Notes: generated by a model not told the origin, from the sequence alone. 64,000 bases of DNA from Micropterus salmoides (GCF_014851395.1 NW_024040596.1:8620155-8684154); one strand, 5' to 3'; shown: positions 47,801 to 59,659, numbered from the stretch's first letter. Numbers and translations: made by a program.

Positions 47801-49321
47801 GGGGAAGTCAAATACAGGTGTATCTAACTTTTCTTTTTCCAATCTCAACCAAGTTGGGTCCCAATGTTTCGATTGGCACTGGTGTGACTATTGGTGCTGG
47901 GGTCAGAGTTCGAGAATCCATCATCCTCCATGGTGCAACTCTACAGGTGAGCCCCTATGTTTCCATGCCATTTTTGACTGCCACATAAATAGGTGAACTA
48001 ACTCTTAGATTTAAGGCTTTTGTTAAATCTGAGAAGCCGTTACCAAAAAGCTATTAACTTTACTGACAGTATAACCATCAAGTCTGGAATGAAGCTAGAA
48101 CTCGGACTGAGGGAGTTGAAGGCAAATTTATCTGCCCATTTTACTGCAGGTGACATCTTAACATTTCATTAGGCATTATCCACATTTCAACTGTCTAGCA
48201 TTTCAAATTCTCCTGAAGTTATCTTTAAGCTCTTCTGTCACACCAGAAATGTTGTTGCCTTTGCTTTTCACAAAGATGTCATTTTTAACAATTTGGAGGG
48301 TGCCATAATTGAATCCCATGTCTCCAGTGATGACTGCTTTCCTCCAAAATGAATTTAGACTGCGGGTGACTTATTGGCTTTCATTGCATATTGCCTGCAA
48401 GGAAAATTTGTTAGGTGAGCTATACTTCAAAATAAACACTGCCTGATTTTTAAAGTACTCTGATTTGACCATGCTCACTGAGTTTTTTTTGAATGCAGGA
48501 AAAATATTTAATATAGCCTATGTGGATACCTTAAACCCGTACAATTACAGTATCTGCTGATGAATGCATGAATATTTAAAAACTTTTAACTTAAGAGGTT
48601 TTCTTTCATGTTGTTATTCCTGTAGGATCACTGCTGTGTTTTGAACAGCATTGTGGGATGGGACAGCACCATTGGCAAGTGGGCAAGAGTAGAAGGGACC
48701 CCGAGTGACCCAAACCCCAATGATCCCTACGCAAAGATTGACAGCGAGACCCTGTTCAGAGATGGAAAACTCACGCCCTCAATTACTATTCTCGGTAAGC
48801 ATGCTCTGACTGTAATTGAAACTTTCATTCCTCTGATTATTTTTGAATATTCTTTATGTGCAGCCTTACTGAATTATTCATCTGTCATCGTCTCTATCTG
48901 AAGCACTGAGTGCTCATTGTTTTGAAGTGTTTACACAGCACATCCCAGATATCACCTGTCAAAATAATACATTTGATACTAGAGGATCATTGTTATTTGA
49001 TTTTCTATGACATTCAGTGATGTTTTTCTTTGCCTGTTCAGCTGTGGTGGAAATTGATGTTTAGGCTTTACGTTAGCTACATTTAGTTTTTTTTTGTAAA
49101 GTAAAATACATCACATCTGATATGTCAGGAATACGAGTTACAACTGAAATTTAATGTCTTGCGTCCTCTGTACTGTACTACACTGCACAGACTAAATGCA
49201 GCCTTGCTTTTTCTTCTCAGGTTGTAACGTGAACATCCCCTCCGAGGTGATTATACTCAACTCGATTGTCCTCCCACACAAAGACCTCAACCGCAGCTTC
49301 AAGAACCAAATTATTCTCTAG
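41891..49321 (+). CDS. gmppa: GDP-mannose pyrophosphorylase alpha subunit (gmppa), with 1-nt frameshift
   Basis: The regulatory subunit paired with catalytic GMPPB in the cytosol; it senses GDP-mannose and limits its supply for glycosylation (family knowledge). Exons: 41891-41930, 42459-42556, 43257-43360, 43753-43945, 44059-44118, 44218-44348, 44484-44498, 47118-47252, 47474-47570, 47653-47699, 47854-47946, 48626-48794, 49221-49321. Total 1283 nt; with the one missing base this gives 427 residues, against 420 in human. The N-terminal nucleotidyltransferase fold begins GGPQKGTRFRPLS (residues 9-21), with LGTGGGIYHFRDQ, VLNADVCS and HYVEKPSTF following. The C-terminal left-handed beta-helix has hexapeptide-type repeats (GNVYIHPTA, GPNVSIGTGVTIGAG, NSIVGWDSTIG) and ends NQIIL. 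Exon 9 reads through the expected sequence only if a base is added near 47511; as written it meets TAA at 47565-47567. All other exons are intact. Confidence 0.93.
42068..42092 (+). repeat. (AAAAC)n pentanucleotide repeat
   Basis: About five AAAAC units in gmppa intron 1. Confidence 0.9.
42676..43009. mobile_element. hAT-type MITE with 8-bp target duplication in gmppa intron 2
   Basis: The termini GGCCTGGGCAA and, inverted, AGGGCTGGGCAA face each other. An identical 8-mer, ATATTCAA, flanks both sides (42668-42675 and 43010-43017), as expected for hAT insertion. The interior is AT-rich with degenerate TTATCG-type motifs and no coding capacity. Length is 334 bases. Confidence 0.82.
44484..44498 (+). 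other. 15-nt micro-exon 7 of gmppa
   Basis: Flanked by ATCAG and GTAAGT. It carries 1 + 12 + 2 bases, joining exon 6 (ends TT, phase 2) to exon 8 (starts A after GG) and adding YPYDG-type residues before the EEPTNGWHRAEAIRLEQ block. Without it exon 6 would still join in frame to exon 8, since 15 is divisible by three, so it may be optional. Confidence 0.75.
44745..45634. mobile_element. Long-inverted-repeat MITE in gmppa intron 7, split by another MITE
   Basis: The left end AGGAATAGTTTTACATTTAAG and the inverse of the right end, GGAAAGTTCCACATTTTGGG, correspond. Subterminal blocks also pair: TGTTAGATGGAACGACTGAT near 45125 with the inverse of ATCAATCTTCTCATCCAACT near 45575. The middle contains GTTAGCTTAGCTTAGCACAA and ACTGGAAACAGGGGGAAA, a signature repeat of spiny-rayed fishes. 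The segment 44784-45115 does not belong to it. Confidence 0.7.
44784..45115. mobile_element. Second MITE nested inside the intron 7 MITE
   Basis: Termini AGGTTAAGTGTGTAAG and, inverted, AAAGGTCCAGTGTGTACC. It contains GTGGCATCTAGTGGTGAGGG near its left end and TAGATCCTCCTAAATGG near its right end, both hallmarks of one abundant fish MITE family. Its removal rejoins the two halves of the host MITE. Confidence 0.65.
47474..47570 (+). other. gmppa exon 9 carrying a one-base deletion
   Basis: The flanking exons demand a length of 3n+2, but the exon is 97 bases. Upstream of about 47510 the GGG TCT GCT frame gives GSAIYASRLYLN. Downstream the family sequence (YHTTHPERLASNKEGGPKIS) continues only in the next frame, so one base is missing within CTCAACCATATCAC. 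Both splice sites (TTTCCCAG and G|GTAAGA) are normal. Confidence 0.88.
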
Positions 49322-49770
49322 TTAATCTTCCTCACGCTTCTGTGCACTTACTGTCACCGGTGAGGGATGCAGCTGGACACATGCCGGCACTGCCTCTGAG
49401 TGTCAAAAATGAAGATATGGGACATTCATTAAATAGTTTTTAAAAGATTTAGAAGATAAATTTTATATATTTGTCCTCTAGCCTTTATGCATCATTTGGT
49501 GTCAGCAGCATTAGAGAGAGTCTAATCACGCATGTTGATTCACCTTGAAAAATGCTGTCATGCCGAAGGTTTATATTTGTTTTTTATTAACTTTACCGAA
49601 CTGTAAAATTAGTGCAGACACCAGTATAATATATTTGGTTGGATATAATATAATGTAAAAAAAAAAAAAAAAAAGGTTTATAGACGACCACGCTCTGTTT
49701 GTCAAGGTCACCCATGACAAACTTGAGACTTGTTACTTCAGTGTGAGAAGAAGAATTATTAGAAAATAAA
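49322..49770 (+). other. gmppa 3' UTR with candidate polyadenylation signal at 49765-49770
   Basis: AT-rich sequence with a 17-base A run at 49658-49674. The clearest AATAAA lies at 49765, about 445 bases past the stop; another is at 51102-51107. Confidence 0.5.
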
Positions 49771-52641
49771 AATCATTGGCTACTGACTGTGGTTAATTTC
49801 TAGAGGTGATTACTTGTGTGTAGCCCTGATTAAAACTTTTTAGCATACTCATTGTTGATCTCAGAAATTGACTACAACCATAATAAATCAGCGTGCTTGA
49901 GATTTACATCGCAATCAGATAATGTTGCCTTTTAAAATGTGAACTTAGCAGGGGACCTTGAGATTCTGCCATATAAGCAGCAACAGTAGATACTTAAATT
50001 AGGCATTTGCAATCACTGGAGGAACTGTTCCAACTTATGGATACAGCACATTAACATTTACTTATTAAGCCCTCAAGCATTTGTGATCACTTGAGCACTT
50101 TTGTTCTAATTATTGCAAAGAGAATGTCTATTAAAGAAAGGTGTAAATTGTGAGACTGGAACTGCAGCATAATATGTTTTAAACAAGTCTCTTCACAAAG
50201 TACCCTCCAATGAGTGAATGCACATTTTCATCCATGGTAAGTTCATTTCAGATTTCATATGTAGACGCTTGTGCTTTTTGCTTGTTGTTGATTGAGGTGC
50301 CTTACTGCTCCAAAACCTCATGCCAGTCTAGGGCCCCCTCATTACAGTGTTTTTATCCTCTTTGTGGGATGTTCATCAGTTGCACTACAACCTTCATGCT
50401 CCGCACATGAAATGTGATCCTTAAAATCATTAGATCAAACAGGCTTCGTGCTCCCGTTATAGTGAAACTTAACATTTTTTATGCAGAGAACAGTAGGGCT
50501 TGTAGACCACTTGCTGACATGTCGATATCTTGTTTTTCTTCTGCCTCTCAGTGGGAAGCGTAGTCCGTGCTTGGGTCTGAGCAGGTCAGCGGAGGAAGCA
50601 CAGGAAATAGGATTGGAATGTTAAAATAAGAAAATATCTAGGGCAGAGTGGCAAAAAAATAAAAATAAACATCAGAAGGGGAAAGGACAGCAAAGGTGAC
50701 ATGTGACAAAAGCTAGATTCAAATCCCTCCCATCCAGTCTTCATGAAAGGCAATTTAGCTTTAGGTGAGCTAGAAGACATGTCAGCTGTCAGAAAGTCTG
50801 TGTACTCAACTTTTTCAGTCAACTTCAAAAGCAGAGGTTTTAGCTTCCCTGCTCCTTCAGTTTTCGTGATGGCTTTTCTTTTCTTTGTGTTTTTTGGGAA
50901 GGTTGTTTTCATCAATGTCTTAATTGTAGGTTGGCTGTATGTTACATTCGTTGTTATCACCTGACAACATTTACAGGTCCACTGATACCATTATTAATTG
51001 ATATTATAATGTGAAAATAGTACATATGAAAAACATTTTTTTATAGTAATCTGATGTTACGGGAATGGAAATGTCACACCTACTGTACACTGTGTCTCTA
51101 AAATAAACTTGTATGTGATGTCAGGTGGAAAAGGAGTCTAGGATGTCAAAGCATTGTCTGAATCCAGAGTGGACCACATAGGAGTTCAAACCCCCCATTT
51201 GTGCTGTTTTTCTTGACATTGCTGTTTCTTCTTTTAGTGTGTGTTTTTGTATGTGTGTGTACTGTGTTTGAAGATGGTTGCTAAGCATCTGCACAAAAAA
51301 CACTGCCAGTTCTTTTCAGGCAAGGACAACACAATCAACTCTATAAAACGCTTTGGGGACGTTGGAGCAAAATTCAAATAAAAAACAAAATGCAGATTGT
51401 AGGGCCCCCTGTGATACCTGCACAACAGAACATACTCAGTCATCTCTTGCCTCTGATTTGCAGACTGGTTATTTGCACTCTACTCTGAGGGGTAAAATTG
51501 GACAGAACTAGTCAGTTTCACTGATGCTGAAAATGACATGTTGGATTAAATATCTTCTCTCACTAGATGAATTATATGTCTAACAAGGAAAATCACAGAG
51601 AACCAAGCCATCCTACAGGCAACTAAAGCAGGCAAATGTGATGAGTCTGTCTGGTCTGTGTGACAATGTGGATTCTTTGTGACCACAAAATTGTACACAC
51701 ATACACGTGAACGTTTTACACACAGACAAGTCATTGTTGTGCCAGGGGATGTGTTTAACACAGGGCAGTCAGTGCAGTACAACAGGTATTCTGAAATTGA
51801 AGCGTGAGGAAAGTCAAAGTGTCTCTCTTAGCCTTTGGAAAGCCTCCAGGGGCAGGGTGCATTGTGTTTTTAACAGGAATCTCTGTCGAGGACACATGTT
51901 AGAGCTTTGAGTTGACCAAAGGGCAATAGGATGTGACAGTACAACATTGTGTAACTAGAAGGGATTATGAGGGCACAAAGGTGCTTGTAAATTTTCACAT
52001 TAGTGCCAGTTTAGTAAACTAGAGCTGCTGGCGGTGTCAGGGTGAAGTCCCACAGTGATGGAGAAACACACATCTGCATGGGAAAGTCAAAGCAAGCACA
52101 CACATATCAGGTGAAACACTTCCATTTGGAGGTCACTACACTTTCATGCTGAATTTCCTAACTGTCATTTGGGCAAAATTATCTTTCCCAAATGTATGCT
52201 TTATACTGTAGAGAGTAGTATGTTGTAGCATATGTACGATCTTTAGATATTATCTTAATACACAGGTCTCTCATGCTTTGGCCTTCAGCTCTTCTAGTCT
52301 ACATCACTTTGCCCCACTTTAGCTCTATCCCTCTTCTATTTGGCATTTTTCTAAAATGGCTCCAACCTCTGAAAAGATTGTGGTCTAAATTCCAGACTCT
52401 TTGAAAAAAAGTATCTTGTATGTAAATGTATTTGTAACACTAATCACTGTCACTGGGTGTGATTCTTCATGTGATGCAATAACTAATAGGGAATAACGTG
52501 TTTCTTTGTTTTTTCAACATCTGTATTCTTTTTGCTTCTGCGTCTTAAGACGTGCAAATCATTTCCAAGATAAGCCTAAATACCTGAGGCTTCCATTAAG
52601 TGGCTGTGGAGTTAGACTGTGATGAGAGCCTCCTTTAGTTC
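49771..52641. other. Intergenic sequence, no gene recognised
   Basis: No exon, RNA gene or clear mobile element was recognised. A 124-codon minus-strand open frame at 50586-50960 is Thr/Lys-rich, then hydrophobic, with no known domain and no convincing flanking splice sites. Confidence 0.5.
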
Positions 52642-52649
52642 CTCTAAAG

Positions 52650-53012
52650 CAGGGGTTTTCAAAGTCTGAGAATGTGGGCCTCTCCTCAGACAAAGCTTAG
52701 AAAAAGGTGTCCCCTCACCCCCGCTTAGTTTACTTGCTTAGTTTTGCTCAGTTCCTGAATGCCTATAGGATCATGTTTGTTATTTGATCCCATAGAGACA
52801 CCAAGATAGCCTAAGGCATGTATTAGATTCTGACAGATCCCTGATAAAGTGGGGGAAAAACAGTAAAATTCCCCAAAACAACTACCAAATCATACACATT
52901 TGGGCTATTCTATGTGATCTCCTCTTGATAAATAATCTAATATTTTTTCAGTTCCATTCACTGAAACTGTCTAAGCCCCCAAGAGGAAGCCTGTCCACTT
53001 CGAAAACCTCTG
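52650..53012. mobile_element. hAT-type MITE with perfect 8-bp target duplication
   Basis: Left terminus CAGGGGTTTTCAAAGTCTG; the inverse of the right terminus is CAGAGGTTTTCGAAGTGGA. The 8-mer CTCTAAAG is repeated exactly on both sides (52642-52649 and 53013-53020). Length 363 bases, no coding region. Confidence 0.9.
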
Positions 53013-53880
53013 CTCTAAAGCAAGGCCACAGAAAACGGAAGTCCACTTTGCTTAGCATATACAATACAAGTCTCCTTCCCTTTGAGGTTCTTTTTGAAGT
53101 CTTTCCTCAAATATGAAGGAAAGGAGGCAAGGGACAAGAAGGAGAAGAGAAGGAGATCAAAGACTGTAATATTTCTCATACAAGGTAGGTATTCACACTC
53201 CCACTCTTCTGGACAGTATCTTTAAATATAACCGCTTCAGGATTCACACATAGCTGGTTTAACATGTACAATTATAGGGGAACCACCAATTCTACACATT
53301 AAAGTCTGTTTTCAAGTCTTGTGGGCTACCTGCTGTACATTTGAAGAAGTTGTATAAAGCCTTTTGTGGCTCCAGAGGGAGCTGCGTGAATTCTGTCTGG
53401 GGCTGAAGACTATAAGTTTGAAAGTTTAAATTATCTGTGGGTGTGGAGTTATATAAAGAAGTGAGTTTGCAAGACTCCTGTAGCCAGCTCCTCATCTCTG
53501 CTTGAGGCTAATGGCTCAGGGCAACATTAACTACTACTTGCATAACACACCCCAATGTCCGGCCAAGTTGCATAATGAGTAATGTAGCCACCAGGTTTTG
53601 ACAAGGAAGAAGGATGCACGTAATAAAAAATAAAAAAACAGTCCGTTGTGAGTCAGACAGCATTATAGGAACGCAATGCAAAAACAGCCAGACAAACCGA
53701 TGTCAGGGGTCCACATTTTTTCTACCTTGTAAGTTTAAATGCAGAGACGTTGATAATGAAGCATTTCCAGCTTTGCACAACCAACTGAAAGGTTAAAAAC
53801 TCCAGTGGACAAATCAACGTCTGCTCATATTAAAGAAATAAAATAAAAACAGCTTCAGTGGTCATTGTTTCCTCCCAGCA

Positions 53881-53899
53881 AGTGTGTGTGTGTGTGTGT
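53881..53899 (+). repeat. Short (GT)n tract
   Basis: About nine GT units. A comparable (AC)n tract lies at 55417-55432. The rest of 53021-55844 shows no recognisable gene. Confidence 0.85.
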
Positions 53900-55844
53900 T
53901 ATATGCAGGCCAGACTGACTATGGGCGAAAGTCCAGGGATGTTTCCGCCTGAGAGGACAGGTGGAGGGTTTGCGTGTCTGCACACTGAAAGGATGTTGCC
54001 TACCAGAAGTCTAAAGGACTGACAAATGAGCTGTCAAATACAAACTGACAACTCACACTGTTCAAATTCATACGGTAAAGAAAAATAGCATTTGGCTGTC
54101 ATGCATCACCAGTGAATACTAATGTTTTGCTAAACCATGCTCTGAAACATCAAAGAGCGCCAGTTCCCAGGAGATGTAAAACACTGGCGTTTTTGTTCCT
54201 CACTCAGCAGATGTGCTGTGTTCCAGAAATATTAAGTCAGACTTTTTTGACTTTTGACTTTGATAAATGTGGTGTAATGCCTCTTAAAACAGAAACGTCA
54301 ACCAGAAGACAAACTTGTCTCAGCCCTTGTGGTTTCAAGTTGCATTTGCACATTCTGTCCCGATATGTACATGTGTACATATGTATGTATGTGTAATCCT
54401 TAAAATACAAGATGACTTTCGCTATTGAACGGCATGACAAAAACCAAGTGTCAGTTACTGTATATGGTCTGTCTGCAAGTGTCTGGGGTTGGAAGGGCAT
54501 TATTTTAGAGTGAGAACTTGCCATGGTCTTTCAATACAGTAAAACAAAGAAAGCAAAGTAATTCTCATATTTTTTATTTACTAGATGATGTATCTTTAAG
54601 TGTCTGATGTAAAACTGTCCTTGAACATGTCTGAATCAACAACTTAACACCCATCTGCTCATTTCAGCCACTGCAGGGCACACTGAGTCAAGGTTTGGCA
54701 AGATAAATACAGCACTGACACTTTTTTCTCAAATGTTGCCTTTTTGCAGTGATTCATACCTTCATAGCACTAAATACCAGCTTTAAAAAAAATAACCTAT
54801 GACTATTTTCATCTGACTCTGAATGTAGCATTAATTAAAGCTCTTGAAACATAAAGTCATGAAGTTGCCATGCCGTATGATTAAAACCCACATTTTCCCA
54901 TTTTGTACCTCGATTTGGGGTTTTGTGCCTTTCACTGTATGCTTTGGCAAGTTTAATGCTCAGGGGCTAAGCCAAATCAGAATCCCCACATTGAAAACAG
55001 TCTTAGTTCCACTTCTCAGCAGACTAAACTTTCATAAACTCAGCTGCTCTCTCTCTGGTCAAATAGCTCTTAGCACAGGATTTAACACAAACAATGTCTG
55101 AGAAACTAAGAGAATCGTTAAATATGGAGCAGCACAACTGCAAGAACATGAAATTGTGTAAACCTTTTTTTTTACCGCAATGCAAAATACTGTGACAAAC
55201 TTGTATTGTAAGGCACAATGCACTGCAGTTTGTCACCTCTGCTCATTTGGAAACTTGTTTGGGGTGCTTAGAAATTTCATCCAGGGATTCATAAAAGAAC
55301 AAACTAATCTAAGGTTCGATACTCCCTTCTACGAAAGGCCTGTACAGTAAATCAGAAAATCTAATAATGTAAATCAAATATTGGGTCATTCATCAGGACT
55401 TCAAGACATTTTTACACACACACACACACACATTTTAACGTGTCGGATTATACTAATTTCTTACAGTTACTACTGACATTGTTGTGTTATAAATGTCTGA
55501 CTATGAAGGGCTTTGTAAGATGATGGTAATTTGTGCAAAATGGATAACCTTTGGTGAGATGTTTTATTTTCAACAATGCAATGGTGGTGTTTTAGGTTCT
55601 ACCCAATCAGGGGCTGTAATTGCTGTGATTACAATATACTTATTAGGATTACGATCCCCTACATTGCTCATTTGTTACCGGATTACATAATCCAGAGTGA
55701 TTTAGGGTCCATACTCTGGCAAATTCCAAGTCTTCATCTACTATGTCAATAGTAGTTTAATAATTTAAAACTCAATCACTAAAATTCAATCAGATGTGTT
55801 TCTGAAAATCCACACATCAGTCTGCAGTGGATTTCAGACACTTT

Positions 55845-56042
55845 TATGGGGTGGTCTGGCACAGTAGATAAGACATGTGCCTTTTGTGTGAAAGACCTGG
55901 GTTCAATTCCCACTGTGACATCACTAATGTGTCCCTGAGTGAGACACTTAATCCCTAGTTGCTCCAGAGTGTGACCTCTTACATATATAGCATATTGTAA
56001 GTCACTTAGGATAAAAAGCGACAGCTAAATGAGTAAATATTT
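55845..56042 (+). repeat. tRNA-derived SINE (family 2), copy 2
   Basis: Head with TCTGGCACAGTAGATAAGAC (A-box-like), then CCTGGGTTCAATTCCCAC (B-box-like, identical to copy 1), body TGTGTCCCTGAGTGAGACAC, and tail TAAGTCACTTAGGATAAAAA ending in AAATGAGTAAAT. Same family as 12963-13170 but in opposite orientation. Confidence 0.82.
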
Positions 56043-56617
56043 CATTGTTGCCGTTTAATACCCATGTAGTTGAGTCCCACCCTCCCCTGATGTAAAACAT
56101 TCGTAGCTGCTGAAACACGTTCGTGCAAGCAGTGTGTATGCCTGTCCAATTTCAAACAGTGGAGAATAAGACTAAACCAGTGGCTGATGAAGAGAGTCCA
56201 ACATTTAGGAGCCCATGAAGCAGACTTTCCTGAGGAGGTGGTGGATAAAAGAGCCAAAATAGCAGTTATACCAGGACAAATTTTTCACAGAGATACCACT
56301 TAAATGCAGTGCTGGAAGACACATTGTACTCAAGTACTCACTGGTACGCAGTACCAGGACTTCAACATTTTACTCTTTGGCGTACCATGACTTTTTCTTG
56401 CGCACCGGCAATTCTCTGCCGGTATTCTTTTCTGCCCTCTCTATATCAGGTTCCCTGAATGATTCATAATGATCTGAAATAAACTGCATTACCCAGGGGG
56501 GCAATACATTACACTTACCTGTTCCTGTTCTCGCCTGCCTGTTTTTCTCTGTAGGCAGCGTTACATAAACCTTAGAAAGCCTGGATCTAAACGGGTGCAA
56601 AGAGTACACGAACACAG

Positions 56618-57183
56618 TAGTGTTGTAGTACTCGAGACTGGTCTTGGTCTCGTCTCGGACTTGACCGCATTTGTACTCAGTCTTGTCTCGGTCTCGGACA
56701 TTGAGTACTCCGTATTTTATTTCAAGACCAGTCAAGACCATAACTTTGGGAATATCAATAAATTTCTTTTACATTGTCTGATTTATTTGTTAACATCCTA
56801 ACTTTTATTGGATGTAAAATGTACTGCCTCAACTACAACCAATAACCCTAATTAAAATGTTGTTGTTTAATTGTTACCGTTAATGACTGTCACCCCTCCT
56901 TGCGATGCTTACGTTGATTTCAGCTCTTAGTGTTTGTATGTGGGTGTTTTAATGGGAATGTGGATCTTTCAGATCAATTTGAGAAGTACCTGTGATCTCG
57001 TTCCACATTTTATTGTGTGTCATGTAATGTGGGGTACTGGTCTTGGACTTGGTCTTGACTCGGTCTCGCCCTCCCTCGGTCTTGGCCTCGACTTGGTCTC
57101 AGCCCCTAAAAGTCTTGGTCTCGATAAACTTAGGTCGTGGTCTTGACTTGGTCTCGGTTCGGGCGGTCTTGACTACAAGACTA
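56618..57183. mobile_element. hAT-type MITE rich in GGTCTTGGTCTCG motifs
   Basis: Left terminus TAGTGTTGTAGT and inverse right terminus TAGTCTTGTAGT differ at one base. The flanking 8-mers GAACACAG (56610-56617) and GAACAGAG (57184-57191) also differ at one base, an aged hAT target duplication. Subterminal regions consist of many degenerate copies of GGTCTTGACTCGGTCTCG, inverted at the two ends. Length 566 bases. Confidence 0.85.
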
Positions 57184-58286
57184 GAACAGAGTCACATAAT
57201 GACACAACAGAGCTTCGATCCCACCCTACCAGGTGCTGATCGATTGTGTGACATACTAAAAGTACAGAGAAGAGAAGGTATCTAGGGAATTGCTAGAAAT
57301 ACAAGGAACTAAGGGCAACCTTATCGTGTGCCTTTTGTTGTTATGTTTTGTTTCTTTTTGCTGTACATGTAACATGTTGTCACTCTGGACTCTTCTCAAA
57401 TATGGCATTATTGCACACCTATTAACTTTATCTACAATGTGTGTGGCATAATCCTGCTTATTCTCTCTTCCCTGGGCTCAGATGTGGGAGATTTCATCAC
57501 AGATGTGTCCAGGTCCAATTTAAGTATTAGGCAGAAGTGAAACCTTCCTTGCGTAGATTCATCTAGTTGATGCCCCATGTCATCTTGCTGTCTTTACAGT
57601 ATCAATGTCTATGCTACAATTTAAACAGATTTCTTTAATCAAGCTATGTCTTCATCTGTTCTAGAGTGTAAAAATAACTATTAAATGACTGACAACCTGT
57701 TGAAAAATAAACATTTCAGTAATTAATCACAAAGGACATTTCATATTAGGGTTTTTTTTGCAAGAGGGCAATGTATCTATTACAGTTTACTGCTTTTGTG
57801 CAGAGGTCCCCTGTGGTCCAAATTAGTCATTGGAGACTTCCCATCATGCAGACATGCAGGGCAGGCTATTTGCTGTCATGGACCAGAAACCACACGGCTG
57901 CATTTAGAGCTGGAAAACCAACAGGGTTCCAAAGTCTGCGCCTGCAATCAGGTTAAAAATACTCAAGTCGCCCACTTGAACTTGAATGATGTGAGCGTTC
58001 AACTATAGAGTAGCACACATCAAGCAGCAATGCAGTAAAAAAATAAGATAAAATGACACAACACACCAGAAGATGACAGCTTAATAAGTGGCTTACCCTA
58101 GAGACAAAAAGTCAATTTTTACATATCTAAGCTTTTCACTTCTTATCATTCTCTTCTTTTAATAAATAATTGTAAATCCAATGTTGTAGCCCTGCAGAAA
58201 TGTAATTTAAGGGCATAGAGTATGGGTGGAAACCACTGATATGCAGCTTTGCTATCTCACAGCCTCGCCATAATAGGCTGGCTGCC

Positions 58287-58505
58287 TCAGTTTTGAAGTA
58301 CGTCTTTAATATCCACATCCACCTGGTTGTGGGCACGTTTCAGTTTCAGATCTACAACGGCTTTGGCCATGACTGATTTCATCAGCAGCTCTTTGAATTG
58401 CTCGAGCTCCAGCTCAGCATGAAGCTTTTGCGTTGCCTCAAAGTCTTAAACCACTTCTGCTAACTCAGAGATGGGCAGAAGGAAAAAGTCACAGTGAACA
58501 GCCAT
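58287..58505 (-). pseudogene. Unidentified coding-like relic with one in-frame stop
   Basis: The minus strand opens at ATG 58505-58503 in good context (GGAGATGG). It runs 72 codons to TGA at 58289-58287, interrupted only by TAA at codon 20 (58448-58446). The predicted product begins MAVHCDFFLLPISELAEVV; after the stop it is a charged, helix-rich segment with LHAELELEQFKELLMKS, then MAKAVVDLKLKRAHNQVDVD. Third codon positions are enriched for G and C in an otherwise AT-rich region, which suggests past selection. No intron-exon context was found. Possibilities are a retrocopy, one exon of an unrecognised gene, or a TAA caused by a base error. I do not recognise the family. Confidence 0.5.
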
Positions 58506-59460
58506 CTCCTATTCTTTCTATCTCTAGTATAGGGAATGAGATTATAGTTAAATGTGTGTCTTCTCTTTTTATTAGCGTTGTCATCTGTTATTTCAGCATC
58601 TATCTGGCCTGACCCTAGAGAGATGACTTCTGGAAGAAAAAAAACTAAAAGTTCAGTTCAACAGTGTTTTCCGAAGTTTAAGAATACATATGGTCAGGAA
58701 CAAAACAACTTAATAAGAAGGAAGCACATGGAAACAAAGAAGTAGTCCTAAGATGTCAAGGTTGACTACAAAACAGAACAGCTTTTGCAGATATGAGTCA
58801 AGGTCAGATAAAAAGGTTCAGGGTGTGATGAGAATGGAGAGAGGAACAGAGAGGAATATTTCACTTAACGACCTCTTTCTAATAAAAAAGAAGTCACAAA
58901 CATTAGGCAGTTAATTGAAGTGATCTAAAGCTGAGAATATACTGTGTAGCCTATGTATCTTACAATTGATGCATTCCTAAGTAACTTAGCAGTGAAAGAC
59001 AAAGACAATGCTGCCTTACAAGCAAACTGACAATAAGTTCTCATCTCATTTGGTTATGTGTGTTACGAACAAACTACTAGGGATTTGTATATATTTTTTA
59101 AACTTTTAGTTTTGATAAAGTTTGGTTAAATAGTATGTTTTTTTAAATCCAAAGCCTCATACAGCATTCATCCATGTGGAAACAATCCAAAGATTATAAG
59201 GCACGTACATCAACTTCATCAAATATGCTCAACTACTTCAAGTACCAGCTACATCCAGGCAAATAAATAAATAAATAACCTAACACAGCAGACAGAGCAC
59301 AGTCAAGCAGAGAACGGCTTATTTAAATAAGTAAATGTACTCCTAGGCTAATTCTAGCAGTCTTTGAAGAAGGTTGCCCCCAGAAGTCAGAATAACACAC
59401 TGCACACACTGAATTTCAAACATACTTCACCTAAGTGAAAGGTGAAGTTTGTGATTTTTA

Positions 59461-59650
59461 TTTTTAATTTTTTTTTTTTTAAACACACACACCCACACAC
59501 ATTTACTGTTTTGTTTATTTATTTTCTTTTTAATATATTTTTTAAACACACACACACGCTTACTGTTTTGTTTATTTATTTTATTTTTAATATATTTTTA
59601 AATACACACACGCTTACTGTTTTATTTATTTATTTTAATTTAATTTTTAA
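59461..59650 (+). repeat. Minisatellite, about 66-bp unit, three copies
   Basis: Three successive copies of a unit made of ACACACAC, then (G/A)CTTACTGTTTTGTTTATTT, then TTTTTAATATATTTTTTAA. Copies become shorter and diverge toward the right. The open frame across it (59442-59657) is a by-product of the repeat. Confidence 0.88.
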
Positions 59651-59659
59651 TATTTAAAA

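Noticed and set aside
50586..50960. 124-codon minus-strand frame, Thr/Lys-rich then hydrophobic
   Set aside because: Its upstream acceptor has a weak pyrimidine tract, the C-terminal part reads through T-rich DNA, and the opposite strand is equally open. No known family fits.
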